Below are positions 1 through 8,601 of a stretch of DNA of 64,000 bases, piece after piece. Made by a program: the position numbers and the translations under genes. Each line of letters opens with the position of its first letter. The first letter of the stretch is position 1. A model generated the notes under the pieces. That model ran no database searches. It worked only from the letters and a program-made list of their open reading frames with translations, and had not been told where the DNA came from. The stretch is from Pseudomonas viridiflava (lineage in GTDB: Bacteria > Pseudomonadota > Gammaproteobacteria > Pseudomonadales > Pseudomonadaceae), in assembly GCF_900573885.1 (NCBI RefSeq), contig NZ_UPSE01000453.1, positions 516,651 through 580,650 of the forward strand, given 5' to 3'.

Positions 1-149
1 GCGAAAGACTTCCCACCCGCCAGCCCCTAGATTCGAGCCCCTGCCCGCTTTACGTAATTGCGCGCCGGCCGCACCCGTGGCACGGCAAACCCACAACGAA
101 TCGTCGCAAGGCACAACTCTAATTACCTGCACGGTTCTTCGGAGTAAGC

Positions 150-1259
150 ATGATGAAAGGCTCGTTCAGCAAAACCACCCTCGGCTGCGCCATGGGGTTG
201 CTCTTGGGGTTTTCACTGCACGCCAGTGCCGCCCCGCAGGAAATTCACTTCGCCAACTGGGGCGACTATGTTGGCCCCACCACCTTCGCTGACTTTGAAA
301 AGGAAACCGGCATCAAGGTGGTGCTGGAGCCCTACGACTCCAACGAAATTCTCGAGACCAAACTGCTCACCGGCAATTCCGGCTACGACGTAATCGTAAC
401 GTCGGCGGAGTTTCTTGCCCGCCAGATCAAAGCCGGCATCTACAGCCCGCTGGACCGCGCGCAGTTACCCAACCGCAAGAACCTCAACCCCGAGCTAATG
501 AAAAGCCTGGAAAGCTCCGACCCCGGCAACACCTTCGCCGTGCCGTATCTGTGGGGCACCATCGGCATCGGCTACAACACCGCTAAAATCAAAGCCGCAC
601 TAGGCGATAGCGCGCCGGTGAATAGCTGGGACCTGGTGTTCAAACCGGAAAATCTCGCCAAGCTCAAAGGCTGCGGCGTGGCCATGCTCGATGCGCCGAC
701 CAAGATTATTCCGCTGGCGCTGTTCTACTTGGGCAAAGACCCGAATAGCGAGAAACCCGAGGACATCGCCGCTGCGACCAAACTGCTGCAAACCCTCAAG
801 CCGTCGATCACCTATTTCAGTTCCACCAAGTACATTGCTGATCTGGCCAATGGCGACATCTGTCTGGCCGTCGGTTTCTCCGGTGATGTGCTGCAAGCGC
901 GGCAGAGCGCTATCGACGCGGGCAATAAAAATGACGTGGCGTACAGCGTGCCGGACCAAGGCAGCAACATCTGGTTCGACAACCTGGCCATTCCGAAAAC
1001 CGCCAAGAACGCAGCCGGCGCGCACGCTTTTATCAACTACCTGATGCGCCCGGACGTCATCGCCAAAATCAGCAACTACTTGCGTTACGCCAACCCGAAC
1101 ACGGCCTCGCAACCCTTGCAGGATCAAGCGGTGCGTGAAAACACGGCGATTTACCCGGACGAAAAACTGATCGCGAAAATGTTCGTCAGTCTGCCGCCCT
1201 CAAAAGCGGCGCTGCGGGTGATTACGCGGAGTTGGAGCACGATCAAGTCGGGGATTTGA
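150..1259 (+). CDS. Periplasmic polyamine-type ABC substrate-binding protein (PotF/SpuD-like)
   Basis: The 369-residue product has a signal peptide (about residues 1-27, ending ASA) followed by a type 2 periplasmic binding fold. The mature N-terminus IHFANWGDYVGP matches the spermidine/putrescine binding protein family, as do the SGYDVIVTS and VPYLWGTIGIGYN segments. It would deliver putrescine or spermidine to a membrane permease in the periplasm. The start is the first of two adjacent ATGs, with GGAG at 141-144. No permease or ATPase gene is next to it, and a strong hairpin follows directly, so it appears to be a single-gene unit or the last gene of an operon entering from the left. The exact ligand cannot be read from the sequence. 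Confidence 0.85.
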   Translation: MMKGSFSKTTLGCAMGLLLGFSLHASAAPQEIHFANWGDYVGPTTFADFEKETGIKVVLEPYDSNEILETKLLTGNSGYDVIVTSAEFLARQIKAGIYSPLDRAQLPNRKNLNPELMKSLESSDPGNTFAVPYLWGTIGIGYNTAKIKAALGDSAPVNSWDLVFKPENLAKLKGCGVAMLDAPTKIIPLALFYLGKDPNSEKPEDIAAATKLLQTLKPSITYFSSTKYIADLANGDICLAVGFSGDVLQARQSAIDAGNKNDVAYSVPDQGSNIWFDNLAIPKTAKNAAGAHAFINYLMRPDVIAKISNYLRYANPNTASQPLQDQAVRENTAIYPDEKLIAKMFVSLPPSKAALRVITRSWSTIKSGI

Positions 1260-1272
1260 GTTTGCTCGCCTG

Positions 1273-1310
1273 AATAAGAAACGCCCGGTCAGAGCCGGGC
1301 GTTTCTTATT
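1273..1310. terminator. Rho-independent-type hairpin after the binding-protein gene
   Basis: A perfect 16 bp stem (1273-1288 with 1295-1310) encloses a 6-base loop. The GC core GCCCGG is flanked by A-rich and T-rich arms, so it can terminate on either strand. It lies 14 bp after the stop at 1259. Confidence 0.85.
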
Positions 1311-1326
1311 CAACGAATCGTTTTTG

Positions 1327-1389
1327 TGTAGGAGCCAGCTTGCTGGCGAAATGGCCGCCGCCGCTTTCGCCAGCAAGCTGGCTCCTACA
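1327..1389. repeat. Paired REP (REPIN-like) inverted repeat
   Basis: TGTAGGAGCCAGCTTGCTGG at 1327-1346 is repeated in inverted orientation at the right end, up to 1389, giving a long hairpin with a GC-rich centre. This is the form of the extragenic palindromes common in fluorescens-group Pseudomonas. A related copy lies at 61814-61897. Confidence 0.8.
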
Positions 1390-1397
1390 GGTGAGCC

Positions 1398-2336
1398 TCA
1401 GGACTGCGCTTCAATCTTGAAACCAAACCGCGGGAAGTGCACGTGCACCACCCCGCCGCGTGGGTCTTCGCGACGCAGAATCAACTCTTCACGCCCAGCA
1501 AACAACAGCTCACCCGCCACCGGATCGACGCCGTAGTCCGTCGCGGCGATGGTCACCTGTTGTCCCGCCTTGAAACCGTTCGGGTCTTCGAATGCCTCAT
1601 CGGGTAACGGCGCAGGTGTGGCGGTACGAGCGACTTCCAGCGCCTCTTCAGCCGTCATCGGCGTGGAGGAACCGTGGCCAAAACTCAGCACGCGACCAAG
1701 CCAGGCGGACACCAACGGATAGCCATCCACCAATGGCGCGGTCACGGGTGTGCCTTTGAGGAACCACAACTGATGGGCCAGCGCGAAATCGGCATGAGTG
1801 GCTTCGCCGAACAGGAAGTCGCTGCCGCTGGCCGCGAGTTGCTGCTCCAGGCGCGCCATGAATTGCGGCCAATGGTGTTGCGCTTGTGCCAGCGGTACAC
1901 GGCTGGCGGTGCCCCCGCTGAACAGGCCGGCGCGGTCTGCGATAAAGGCTTTTACCGCTTCAGGCGGCAGTTTGCCAAAACGGATGGCCACGGAGTCCGG
2001 TTGAAAAACCAGCGACACGGCGTGCTGAAACAGCACTGAATCAATCCAGTTGGTAAAGCCGGTAATGGCAAACAACTGCTCGGCCGGAAACAGCGCCGGC
2101 GTGGCTTTTTCCGCTTCGAGGCGCCGGGCGATCAAGGCGGTGTCGCAGTAGATATCCGCGCCCACCTGCAGCACCGGGGTCTTGCGATAGCCCCCGGTGA
2201 GGGCGACCAGATCCGGCTTGGGCATCACTGGCGAAATCATCACCGAGCGCCACGACAGCTGCTTGAACCCCAGCATCAACCGCGTTTTTTCGGCAAAGGG
2301 CGATGTGGGGTAATGGTGCAGAATCAACTCAGACAT
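1398..2336 (-). CDS. Glutathione S-transferase family protein with C-terminal extension
   Basis: The 312-residue protein starts with a thioredoxin-like GST N-domain. LILHHYPTSPFAEKTR carries the Ser/Pro active-site region and RKTPVLQVGADIYCDTALIA is the cis-Pro and glutathione-binding stretch. A helical C-domain follows (about residues 90-215). About 90 further residues, rich in beta-type sequence (GQQVTIAATDYG, GGVVHVHFPRFGF), lie beyond the usual GST length of 200-230. It is expected to be cytosolic and to use glutathione, substrate unknown. It is alone on the minus strand, convergent with the binding-protein gene across the hairpin and REP repeat. Confidence 0.82.
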   Translation of the reverse strand: MSELILHHYPTSPFAEKTRLMLGFKQLSWRSVMISPVMPKPDLVALTGGYRKTPVLQVGADIYCDTALIARRLEAEKATPALFPAEQLFAITGFTNWIDSVLFQHAVSLVFQPDSVAIRFGKLPPEAVKAFIADRAGLFSGGTASRVPLAQAQHHWPQFMARLEQQLAASGSDFLFGEATHADFALAHQLWFLKGTPVTAPLVDGYPLVSAWLGRVLSFGHGSSTPMTAEEALEVARTATPAPLPDEAFEDPNGFKAGQQVTIAATDYGVDPVAGELLFAGREELILRREDPRGGVVHVHFPRFGFKIEAQS

Positions 2337-2400
2337 AACGGCTCCGGGGCGCTAGATGAACGCTGAAGCTTACGCGCCAACGCGGGCACGGCCCACCCAA

Positions 2401-2724
2401 TCAGGCTGATGGCGCAACATCACTCGACTGAATCACTGTACCGCTGGCAGCGAGCACTTCCTTGGCCTTCTTGCTCAGCCGCTTGATTACCCGCTCGCGC
2501 CGCAGCGCATCGCCCTTGCCCTCGCAGCGCTCGACATAGACCAATGCCACCGCCGGACTGGAATAAAAGAAGCGCGCGCCCTTGCCGCTCTGATGCACCG
2601 CGAACCGCCGATGGGCGTCATCGCTGATGCCGCAATACAGCGCACCATTGGCAGCACGGACGAGATAGACGAACCAGGGCTTGGGAACGGGTTCGGAATC
2701 AGACGTGGGTTCGGGTGAATGCAA
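2401..2724 (-). CDS. GIY-YIG nuclease superfamily protein (UPF0213/YhbQ-like)
   Basis: The conserved core is [20 protein letters not shown] (a GIY-YIG variant, VYL...YCG) followed by [14 protein letters not shown] and a basic end [15 protein letters not shown], typical of the short bacterial YhbQ-like family of about 100 residues. The frame stays open far upstream without an ATG close to the domain. I chose TTG at 2724 (107 residues) because the family begins a few residues before the PWFVYLVR block and an AAGG lies just upstream; GTG at 2733 is an alternative. Single-domain members have been linked to nucleic-acid cleavage, but no specific role can be assigned here. Confidence 0.75.
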   Translation of the reverse strand: MHSPEPTSDSEPVPKPWFVYLVRAANGALYCGISDDAHRRFAVHQSGKGARFFYSSPAVALVYVERCEGKGDALRRERVIKRLSKKAKEVLAASGTVIQSSDVAPSA

Positions 2725-2914
2725 CCTGGGCACCTTGTGGAAAACACTGCCGCGTGGGGCAACGTGGAAGGCCTGGCATCTTAACCGAGGCGTCGCGGCA
2801 GATAGAGGGTCGATTAGCCGTATTTTTCCTAGCTCAACGCCGGAGCGACCAGCCCTCAGCTGAGGATTTCTCGACCTGCGGCCGTCGCGCAATGTGAATA
2901 CACTCATGCTTTCC

Positions 2915-2949
2915 GTATACTGGAGCACCACCATGCTAACGCTGTATAC
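2915..2949. promoter_or_regulatory. Candidate promoter/operator of the toxin-antitoxin operon
   Basis: Two GTATAC palindromes at 2915-2920 and 2944-2949 lie just upstream of the antitoxin start at 2966. The first contains TATACT (2916-2921), a good -10 hexamer. RHH antitoxins usually bind short palindromes over their own promoter, so autoregulation is plausible. This is inferred from position and symmetry only. Confidence 0.4.
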
Positions 2950-2965
2950 AAATGAGGACCCCGTC

Positions 2966-3217
2966 ATGGCTTCGCCAGTCCTGTCGTTTCGCGTCGAAGA
3001 CGATCTGGTTGAACGCCTGGACCAATTGGCCCAGGCAACCGATCGTGACCGCCAGTACCACCTCAAGCGCGCATTGGCTCGCTATGTGGATGCCGAATCC
3101 TGGCAGATTCAAGCCACCATCCAGGGAATTGAGGATGCCGACGCTGGCAAACTTACGGATATCGACGCAGTGAAAGCGAAGTGGGTGAAACGTGCGAAAA
3201 CTCGTACTGACCAATAA
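2966..3217 (+). CDS. Ribbon-helix-helix antitoxin of a ParD/RelB-like type II system
   Basis: The 83-residue protein begins [20 protein letters not shown], a beta strand and first helix of the RHH fold. [19 protein letters not shown] follows as the second helix. The acidic C-terminus ([19 protein letters not shown]) is the usual toxin-neutralising tail. ATG at 2966 is preceded by GAGG at 2954-2957; upstream ATGs at 2894 and 2933 would add unrelated residues. It overlaps the toxin start by 26 bases, the usual antitoxin-first order with translational coupling. Confidence 0.85.
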   Translation: MASPVLSFRVEDDLVERLDQLAQATDRDRQYHLKRALARYVDAESWQIQATIQGIEDADAGKLTDIDAVKAKWVKRAKTRTDQ

Positions 3218-3482
3218 AGCACAGAGCGATCTGGACGCGATCCACGAACACTACGCCTCATTGGTCGGGGCGGAGCAGGCGGCCGCCCTTGTGGTCCGCC
3301 TTCTGGATTCGCTGCAAGGCTTGCGGCAATTCACCGGCCTGGGTCGTCCTTCGCAGGTTCCAGGCATCAGGGAATTGGTGATGAGTGATCTGCCCTTTAT
3401 CGCGCCCTATCGATTCGTCAGCAATGAAGTGCAGGTGCTGCGGCTTTTGCACCAACGCGCGGAACGGTCAGAGAGCGGCTGA
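3192..3482 (+). CDS. ParE/RelE-superfamily toxin
   Basis: The 96-residue product matches the ParE/RelE fold. It has an N-terminal strand [20 protein letters not shown], a helical stretch and the C-terminal strands PGIRELVMSDLPFIAPYRF and VQVLRLLHQRAER, where the RE and the terminal H-R residues are family features. It starts at GTG 3192 inside the antitoxin gene. ParE members poison gyrase and RelE members cleave mRNA on the ribosome; the target cannot be decided from sequence alone. The frame is intact. Confidence 0.83.
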   Translation: MRKLVLTNKAQSDLDAIHEHYASLVGAEQAAALVVRLLDSLQGLRQFTGLGRPSQVPGIRELVMSDLPFIAPYRFVSNEVQVLRLLHQRAERSESG

Positions 3483-3499
3483 ACGCTCCGCATCCAGGG

Positions 3500-3970
3500 T
3501 TATCGGCCTGCGCGAAACGCTGCCAGGCCTTTGCTTGCCTGCTTGCGAATGGCGCCCTGCACCAGCGGCGTCCAACCCAGCAATGTGCCCTTGACGCCTA
3601 ACGCCTGCGCTGACCATTTCCACAGATCGAAGCGGTCGTGGTGCTCCACGATTTTTCCGTCACGAAATACAAAGTTTGCCTGGATGCGGTTGAGCACCAT
3701 GCGGCCGGTGCCGCTGAACAGATAGGTGGCGACCCAATGCGCGCTGCCACGCGTGTCGTCGGCCTGCACATTCGAGTAGTCGAGGGAGAAGTTCTGCGCA
3801 CGGCTGGTAAGCATGCGCCACATATCGGCGGCTTCGCTGCCCTTGAGATCGGGAAACACCGGGTCGCTGAATTGCACGTCATCGGCGTAGCAGGCGGCCA
3901 TGGCTTCGGCGTCTTGCCGTTGGAACGCCTGGTAAAAGCGGGTGATCAGCTCAGCGTTGGGGTGGCTCAT
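3500..3970 (-). CDS. NTF2-like / SnoaL-like protein
   Basis: This 156-residue cone-shaped NTF2-fold protein opens with ELITRFYQAFQRQDAEAMAACYADDVQFSDPVFPDL, the signature of polyketide-cyclase/limonene-epoxide-hydrolase-like domains. The conserved end VFRDGKIVEHHDRFDLWKWSAQALG follows, where Asp and Trp line the pocket. Members are small cytosolic proteins that act as enzymes or ligand binders; no substrate is evident. It is convergent with the toxin gene (18 bp apart) and diverges from the GlxA-type regulator. Confidence 0.8.
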   Translation of the reverse strand: MSHPNAELITRFYQAFQRQDAEAMAACYADDVQFSDPVFPDLKGSEAADMWRMLTSRAQNFSLDYSNVQADDTRGSAHWVATYLFSGTGRMVLNRIQANFVFRDGKIVEHHDRFDLWKWSAQALGVKGTLLGWTPLVQGAIRKQASKGLAAFRAGR

Positions 3971-4076
3971 GACGGCTCCTGAGAGGTAGAAAGTGCGCTC
4001 ATTATCGAGTCGCTTGTTTGCTTGAGCGATTGGCTATATCGACAAGTTTGTGTTCAAAATAGCCATCCTGCTTTGA

Positions 4077-5036
4077 ATGGTCCGGCCCCTCATGTTGCGC
4101 ATCGCCCTGTTCATTTGCCCGCAAACAGTGTGTTCGAGCCTGAGCATGGCGATGGACGCCTTTCAATTGGCAAACCAGCTGGCCGGCGAGCGCCTGTTCC
4201 ATTTGCAGCGTTTCAGCCTGGACGGTCGCGCTGTGCAATTGCAGTTCGCGAGCATCAGCGTAGACGGCGACTTGAGCCTGGCCGAAAGTGCCGATCTGGT
4301 AATGCTGCCCGCTACCGGCAGTGCCATCGACACCACGTTGACCGTGAATGCGCTGGTGCTGCCGTGGCTGGCGGCGCAGGCGCAACACCGGCATCTCGCC
4401 AGCTTGTGCAGCAGCGCGTTTTTATTGGGCGCCGCCGGAGTGCTGGATGGACGCACCGCAACCACGCACTGGAGCCTCACAGCGCAGTTTCGCCAGCGTT
4501 TCCCCCAGGTGAACCTGCAAGCCGAACACCTGCTCACCCACGATGACCGCCTGTTCTGTTCCGGCGGCGCTCACGCCGGACTGGACCTGTGCCTGTACCT
4601 GATCGGCTGGCACGCCGGCGCCGACCTGGCGCACAAAGTAGCCGCCGCGCTGGTGTTCGACCAAGGGCGTGGCGAGCAAACCCGCTTTGCCCCGCTGGTA
4701 CCGGAAGCCTCGCGCAATGACCCGTTGCAACCGCTGCTCAGCTGGATGCGCCAACACCACGCCGAAACCCTGGACCTTCAGCGCCTGGCCGAGCGAGCCA
4801 ATTGCTCACCGCGCACCTTGCTGCGCCGCTTTCGCGCCAGCACCGGCATTACCCCGAACGAATATGTGCAGCGCCTGCGTATCAGCGCGGCACAAGTGGC
4901 GTTGCGGCAGCCGGCACGTTCGCTGGAACAGGTGGCGGCAGATGTGGGCTTTGGCGACCGGGCGGCATTTGCCAAGTTGTTCAAGCATTTATGCGGCGAA
5001 ACACCAGGCGCCTTCCGTCAACGCTTGCGCGGCTAA
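4077..5036 (+). CDS. GlxA-family transcriptional regulator (DJ-1/PfpI domain plus AraC HTH)
   Basis: The 319-residue protein has an N-terminal class I glutamine amidotransferase-like (DJ-1/PfpI) domain, with LRIALFICPQTVCSS and the nucleophile-elbow region HLASLCSSAFLLGAAGVLDG. A C-terminal AraC/XylS double helix-turn-helix follows (RANCSPRTLLRRFRASTGITPNEYVQRLR and LEQVAADVGFGDRAAFAKLFKHLCGETPGAFRQR). Such proteins activate catabolic operons for small nitrogenous or aromatic compounds. ATG 4092 (MLRIALF) is an equally good start, since neither has a clear ribosome site. It is divergent from the NTF2-like gene, which is a possible but unproven target. Confidence 0.85.
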   Translation: MVRPLMLRIALFICPQTVCSSLSMAMDAFQLANQLAGERLFHLQRFSLDGRAVQLQFASISVDGDLSLAESADLVMLPATGSAIDTTLTVNALVLPWLAAQAQHRHLASLCSSAFLLGAAGVLDGRTATTHWSLTAQFRQRFPQVNLQAEHLLTHDDRLFCSGGAHAGLDLCLYLIGWHAGADLAHKVAAALVFDQGRGEQTRFAPLVPEASRNDPLQPLLSWMRQHHAETLDLQRLAERANCSPRTLLRRFRASTGITPNEYVQRLRISAAQVALRQPARSLEQVAADVGFGDRAAFAKLFKHLCGETPGAFRQRLRG

Positions 5037-5099
5037 CAGCCGCCAGACAAAACGGCCGTCACCGCATAGAATCGCCGCAGCCTTTAGGAGACGCCTGCC

Positions 5100-5879
5100 A
5101 TGCTGATGGTGATTTCACCCGCCAAAACCCTCGACTACGACACCCCGCCAGTTACCAGCCGCCACACCCAACCGCAACACCTGGACCATGCTCAGGAACT
5201 GATTGAGCAACTGCGCGATTTCAGCCCGGCGCAGGTTGCCGAACTGATGCACCTGTCCGACAAACTTGCCGCACTGAACGTGGCGCGCTTCGGCAGCTGG
5301 TCGCCGAAATTCACCAAAAAAAATGCCAAGCAGGCACTGCTGGCATTCAAAGGTGACGTGTACACCGGCATGCACGCCGATGACTTCAGTGAAGACGACT
5401 TCGACTTCGCGCAAAAGCACCTGCGCATGCTCTCGGGCCTGTACGGTGTGTTGCGTCCGCTGGACCTGATGCAGCCCTACCGCCTGGAAATGGGCACCAA
5501 ACTCGCCAACGGGCGAGGCAAAGACTTGTACGCCTTTTGGGGCGACAACATCAGCGGTTGGCTGAACCAGGCGCTCAAAGCGCAAGGCGATGACGTGCTG
5601 CTGAACCTGGCTTCCAACGAATATTTTGGCGCAGTGAAACGTCAGGCCCTGAAGGCGCGAATCATTAACACCGACTTCAAAGACCTGAAAAACGGCCAGT
5701 ACAAAATCATCAGTTTCTACGTCAAGAAAGCGCGCGGGATGATGGCGCGTTACGTCATCAAGGAACGTCTCACCGACCCGGCCGGCCTCAAAGACTTCAA
5801 CTACCAGGGTTACCGGTTCGATGCGGCGCAGTCCAAGCCCGACCACTTGGTATTTCTGCGCGACGCGCCTGAAGACTGA
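5100..5879 (+). CDS. yaaA: YaaA family peroxide stress protein
   Basis: The 259-residue product matches the YaaA/DUF328 family over its whole length: start [14 protein letters not shown], central [46 protein letters not shown] and the end DHLVFLRD. YaaA limits damage from the Fenton reaction under hydrogen peroxide stress by lowering free iron, and its helix-hairpin-helix fold also binds DNA. AGGAG lies a few bases before ATG 5100, and a TAGAAT hexamer at 5067-5072 may be a -10 element. A strong terminator follows at 5893-5927. Confidence 0.92.
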   Translation: MLMVISPAKTLDYDTPPVTSRHTQPQHLDHAQELIEQLRDFSPAQVAELMHLSDKLAALNVARFGSWSPKFTKKNAKQALLAFKGDVYTGMHADDFSEDDFDFAQKHLRMLSGLYGVLRPLDLMQPYRLEMGTKLANGRGKDLYAFWGDNISGWLNQALKAQGDDVLLNLASNEYFGAVKRQALKARIINTDFKDLKNGQYKIISFYVKKARGMMARYVIKERLTDPAGLKDFNYQGYRFDAAQSKPDHLVFLRDAPED

Positions 5880-5892
5880 GTCACGCACGCGC

Positions 5893-5927
5893 AAAAAAAA
5901 ACAGCCGCATTACGCGGCTGTTTTTTT
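5893..5927. terminator. Bidirectional Rho-independent terminator between yaaA and the chitinase gene
   Basis: CAGCCGC (5902-5908) pairs with GCGGCTG (5914-5920) around a 5-base loop. It is flanked by a run of A on the left and seven T on the right. It serves two convergent genes, yaaA (plus) and the chitinase (minus). Confidence 0.9.
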
Positions 5928-5942
5928 GTCGGCGCTGAGGCG

Positions 5943-7766
5943 TTACGGCTTGATCTGGAGGATCGCGTTAATCTTCTGCGCTTCCAGCAACTGCTGACGG
6001 AACGTCTCAGGCGAGTTGGCTAGCGCCTGCAGGACGGCAGCGTACGTAATCTCGACAGGACGTGGCGCCCATGCCCCCGATTTGAACTCGTACTCAACGC
6101 TGGTGCCACGAGCAATGACAACGGCGGTACCGTTGACGAAGAGATTGGTCGCCCAGTGAGAATTACGAACCAGCTTCACCACAGATCCTTCCCTGGCGGC
6201 GGCAGGCAAGTGGATGTTGCTGGTCCAGTTGCCATCGGACAGCACCATCGTGACGCGTTTGGCCGTGAGCAAGTATTTGCTCAGACCGTCTACCTGGTTC
6301 TCAAGCGCGCGCAACTGAGCATTTTTACTAAGGGTGATTGCATCGGTTGTCCATGCACCGTTAGTAAATGTGTAGGTGCGTGTCTCGCCAAGTTGAGGCG
6401 TATCGATGCCGTACTCTTTACTGACGATATCGGTCGCCCAGGTGGCAGTTCGAGTCAGTTTGAACACGCTGCCTTCGGCCACGCCCGTGACAGGCAGCGA
6501 GATCGTTCCAACCCACGCGCCGTCTTTGGTGACTGTGTTTACTTGCTTGTACGACTGCAGCAACGTCCCGACATTGATCGCGCGGAGCTGTTTGTCATCA
6601 GTGACGGTTATCGCCTCCTGACGCACCGGATCAACTACCGGAGGTGTAACGGGCGGCGTCGGCGTACCCGGCTCAGCGGGCGTCTGCGCAGAGGACATAG
6701 CGTCAATCATGGCGTTCACTTTCGCCACCTGCGTGCTCATGGAAAGTTGTTCAGTGCTGGCACCAAAGTTCCATACGAAGAGACCGCCGAAGCCATTCTC
6801 GGCCTGCCATTTCGCACGGGCAATGTTGTTTTCATCCGTTTCAACGAACGGGCCATCAGGTGACCACTGCGCGTTAATGGTGTTGCCCAGCACCACTTTC
6901 TTCTTATCGCCCAGAATGTTCGCGTAGTTTTGCAAAGCCACCTGGTACTTGAAGTTCTTGCCCGCGTCATAGGTCATGACGTTAAAGAAGTTGAAAATAT
7001 CTTTGGACTGAGCCAGCAGCTCCGACACTTCGCCATGGTGTGAGGAGCGATCGGTTTCAATGTATGAGCAGTTTTCCACTACCGCGTTGTTAGCGCATTC
7101 CACCGGATCCGCACCCACGTGATAGGTGGTTAGTGACATGGTCTTGCCTGGCGCCAACTCGCGGATACGCTTGACCAGGGCCAGCAGGTTTGCATTTTCT
7201 TCAGCCGTAATGCGTGCTGCTTTTTCGAAATCGAAGTCGACACCATCCAACTGAACAGTGCCGGCCTTCTGATACACCCCAAAGTTGCAACTGCCGTCCC
7301 AATTAGCGCTCAGGCAGCCATCTACAATTTTATCTGCCGTCAGATTCCTGCCATAAACCGGAAAATCGGTGTTGAGCAAGTCGACGATGTTCTTCGCCAG
7401 AATCTCACGCGACTCGGGAGTCTGAATGTAAGACCAGATGCTCTCGTATGTCTGTCCACCAAACGCCAACAGCATCTGGCGTTTGGCATCATTGAACTTC
7501 AAATTAGTCCAGGCCGTGTAGCCAGGCGACATCCAATAAGGATCGTACACAGGGATGGTCACAAGATCGTCGGAGGAGCTGATATTCCCCTTTTCATCCC
7601 ACTGACCGAAGGAAAGCATGTACGTATTCACGGCTGACTTTTCCAGGGCGGCGGCGTCAGACAGGCCCCACGAGGTCAGGTACGCAACCTTGTGGGGTGC
7701 GCCGGCGAAGGCAGACAAAGAGCCGCACATTAACAGTGCAGCTAAAGCAGTTTTGGAGTTGATCAT
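5943..7766 (-). CDS. Secreted GH18 chitinase with two C-terminal tandem modules
   Basis: The 607-residue protein has a signal peptide (about residues 1-21, SAFA) and a GH18 TIM barrel. The catalytic DGVDFDFE motif lies at residues 174-181 with Glu181 as acid, and MTYDAGKNF is the conserved MTYD strand. It would hydrolyse beta-1,4-linked N-acetylglucosamine polymers outside the cell. After a Pro/Thr linker (PGTPTPPVTPPVVDP) come two related modules of about 90 residues (QEAITVTDDKQLRAIN.../TDAITLSKNAQLRALE...), each with a WATD/WATN motif and a terminal GAW; I do not recognise this module. I chose ATG 7766 because it opens the signal peptide and has AAGAG upstream. Base use looks less GC-rich than the neighbours. 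Confidence 0.85.
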   Translation of the reverse strand: MINSKTALAALLMCGSLSAFAGAPHKVAYLTSWGLSDAAALEKSAVNTYMLSFGQWDEKGNISSSDDLVTIPVYDPYWMSPGYTAWTNLKFNDAKRQMLLAFGGQTYESIWSYIQTPESREILAKNIVDLLNTDFPVYGRNLTADKIVDGCLSANWDGSCNFGVYQKAGTVQLDGVDFDFEKAARITAEENANLLALVKRIRELAPGKTMSLTTYHVGADPVECANNAVVENCSYIETDRSSHHGEVSELLAQSKDIFNFFNVMTYDAGKNFKYQVALQNYANILGDKKKVVLGNTINAQWSPDGPFVETDENNIARAKWQAENGFGGLFVWNFGASTEQLSMSTQVAKVNAMIDAMSSAQTPAEPGTPTPPVTPPVVDPVRQEAITVTDDKQLRAINVGTLLQSYKQVNTVTKDGAWVGTISLPVTGVAEGSVFKLTRTATWATDIVSKEYGIDTPQLGETRTYTFTNGAWTTDAITLSKNAQLRALENQVDGLSKYLLTAKRVTMVLSDGNWTSNIHLPAAAREGSVVKLVRNSHWATNLFVNGTAVVIARGTSVEYEFKSGAWAPRPVEITYAAVLQALANSPETFRQQLLEAQKINAILQIKP

Positions 7767-8251
7767 GGCAATTATCTCTTCAAGTAAAACGGAGCCAACC
7801 GGAAAGCACTCCGGCTGCCTTTCCATGCTAAATAGCCAGTACGTTGGGGGAAGGGAGCCGTTCTTGAACGGTCGCGGGAAAAGTCCCGCATGTGCGAAAC
7901 CGGATTTTCTTCGGAGATTTCTTCAGTGAGATTTCACGCCAGCCGCCCGCAAATTGCCTTGGCCCCTGCAAACCCAGTTCACCGATGAATATTTGACGCC
8001 AGATTAAAAGCGCATAATTCAGGCAGCCGATCTGCGAATCGCTTCAAGGTTCCCTGCTACAACCCCAACTTTAATTGGGCATTCACCAAACTATCGTCCC
8101 AACTTAACGAGTGGCCATTTAACCAACCTTTAGTAGTGGTCAAAACTTATTGAACTGCCTCACGCCGTATACCCAGCGAGATACAGCGCCACTGCCACTA
8201 TATTGAAATCACCTTAAACAGAGCGCTTATTTCAAAGTATTGCGAAACCCT

Positions 8252-8261
8252 GACGAACGGT
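8252..8261 (-). promoter_or_regulatory. AlgR-type binding site upstream of algD
   Basis: GACGAACGGT is the exact reverse complement of ACCGTTCGTC, the core of the far-upstream AlgR sites of the P. aeruginosa algD promoter. It lies about 430 bp before the algD start, a distance similar to those distal sites. A partial copy, GACGAACT, occurs at 8573-8580. Confidence 0.6.
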
Positions 8262-8575
8262 AGGAACTATCATTTCCCCGGCGGGCTCATAAACCCCGTA
8301 ACGACTTTTACAGGCCGACTTATTGGGTGCTGAGCGCACTCGAAGACCTAACTAGCGCAATAATCCGTGGTTGTTTTTTCGCTATAAGTCGCTACAACCC
8401 AAGCGCTACAAAATCGATGTAAACGAAGCGGTAACAATGGAGACGCAGTACCCGAAAAGACCTACTGCACAGCCTCACCAAAGGCTCTACGACCAGTGTT
8501 GGAGCGTAGGCCTGATAGCCGGGCGCATCCCTCTTACAACATGCCCAAACACGCATTCACTCCGTTGAATGTGAC

Positions 8576-8601
8576 GAACTTTTTATGCCTGCGCTTTCGC
8601 A
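8576..8601 (+). promoter_or_regulatory. Candidate AlgU (sigma-22) promoter of the alginate operon
   Basis: GAACTT at 8576-8581 matches the -35 of AlgU/RpoE-type promoters, which drive algD in pseudomonads. The -10 is not clear: TCGCA at 8597-8601 lies 15 bases on, one short of the usual 16-17, and deviates from TCTGA. The position, about 90 bp before the ATG, is reasonable. Confidence 0.45.

Noticed and set aside
2725..3066. N-terminal extension of the GIY-YIG protein through the toxin-antitoxin promoter
   Set aside because: The open frame continues antisense to the antitoxin gene and its translation is not conserved in the family, which starts shortly before the catalytic core.
7767..7826. 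N-terminal extension of the chitinase
   Set aside because: The in-frame ATG at 7826 would put 20 charged and polar residues before a normal signal peptide, while ATG 7766 has its own ribosome site.
8371..8568. Small gene in the algD upstream region
   Set aside because: The 65-codon frame has no ribosome site or family match and lies within the expected control region.
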